Shown piece after piece: positions 63,780-64,000 of a stretch of DNA of 64,000 nt. The notes under the pieces were generated by a model. That model was not told the origin of the DNA. It made no database searches and saw only the letters and a list, made by a program, of their open reading frames with translations. How positions within the stretch are numbered: position 1 is the stretch's first letter; every line of letters starts with the position of its first letter. The position numbers and the translations under genes are program-made. The stretch comes from Poseidonibacter antarcticus. GTDB taxonomy: Bacteria > Campylobacterota > Campylobacteria > Campylobacterales > Arcobacteraceae. Location of the stretch: positions 1 to 64,000 of the forward strand of contig NZ_RCWF01000009.1 of the NCBI RefSeq assembly GCF_003667345.1, in the 5' to 3' direction.

Positions 63780-64000
63780 ATGGCAACAACAATGTTAAAA
63801 GGTAATGAAGTACAATTAAGTGGAGCTGATGTAAAAGTTGGAGATATTGCACCTGTAGTAACAGTAGTAGCAAAAGATTTAAAAGATGTTCAAGTTGGTG
63901 GTAAAAACGAAAAATCACAAATCGTGGTAGTTGTTCCATCTTTAGATACAGCTGTTTGTGCATCTGAAACTAGAAAATTCAATGAAGAAGCTGCAAAAGT
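63780..64000 (+). CDS. tpx: Thiol peroxidase Tpx (partial, cut by window end)
   Basis: The first 73 codons are present. The protein begins MATTMLKGNEVQLSG and contains VPSLDTAVCASETRKFNEEA, where the cysteine after SLDTAV is the peroxidatic residue of the Tpx family. The enzyme reduces peroxides with thioredoxin in the periplasm or cytosol, depending on species; no signal peptide is present here. AAAGGA precedes the ATG. The resolving cysteine is beyond the window. Confidence 0.93.
   Translation, partial: MATTMLKGNEVQLSGADVKVGDIAPVVTVVAKDLKDVQVGGKNEKSQIVVVVPSLDTAVCASETRKFNEEAAK

Noticed and set aside
63766-63963. Minus-strand reading frame over the start of tpx
   Set aside because: It is the reverse of a clearly coding region with the Tpx active-site motif on the plus strand.

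Overview
The window is a low-GC bacterial chromosome segment that looks like an Arcobacter-type member of the Campylobacterota. The evidence is the strong A+T bias, the rpsB-tsf-ABC ATPase-acidic protein-gmk order, the futalosine-type deaminase next to aroQ, a ccoI-ccoS pair, and a combination of ActP-type symporters, Mqo and MnmA that fits this group. The genus is an inference. I see no CRISPR array, insertion sequence or prophage.

Layout. 1-6600: the end of an outer-membrane barrel gene, two tandem but dissimilar mnmA genes, folK, a M24 peptidase, aroQ, mqnX and sppA. 6650-8720: an SH3/coiled-coil membrane protein and fumC. 8866-25991: a long region, all on the minus strand, devoted to two-carbon metabolism. 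It holds pta-ackA, two further acetate kinases, two copies of a module made of a symporter small subunit, a sodium/solute symporter, a cNMP/CBS/DUF294 protein and a DEDD exonuclease, and an OmpR-type two-component system whose kinase has a Cache-type sensor. 26097-26626: five tRNA genes behind a consensus sigma-70 promoter. 26683-33920: pncC, mqo, ileS, a 37-residue membrane peptide, a NifU-type scaffold, an unknown protein and murE. 33921-36261: a small accessory island with an AAA ATPase and a small Toprim-like partner, a candidate defence pair. 36262-40634: a 2H phosphoesterase and an ethanolamine operon (eutB, eutC, permease). 40879-43961: a MoxR/DUF58/VWA locus. 44039-47586: a two-component system divergent from a TonB-dependent receptor, with a Fur-like palindrome between them. 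47785-64000: NYN-LOTUS protein, rpsB-tsf with a structured leader, LolD-like ATPase, acidic protein, gmk, a REC-GGDEF-EAL protein, ccoI-ccoS, a cytochrome c, an ABC ATPase, hemH, AMMECR1 and MEMO proteins, an ElyC-like protein, znuC-znuB, cvfB and the start of tpx.

The main regulatory observation is a direct repeat, (A/G)TAGC(A/T) repeated at exactly 11 bp, in front of four operons: pta-ackA, DUF294-exonuclease-ackA-ackA, the DUF4212 symporter, and eutB-eutC-permease. All four have the same orientation relative to the gene, and in three a -10-like hexamer starts exactly 10 bp after the proximal repeat. An 11-bp direct repeat over the -35 region is typical of OmpR/PhoB-family activators. Such a regulator, with a Cache-type kinase, is encoded beside the symporter. 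I infer a local acetate/ethanolamine (C2) regulon, which is testable.
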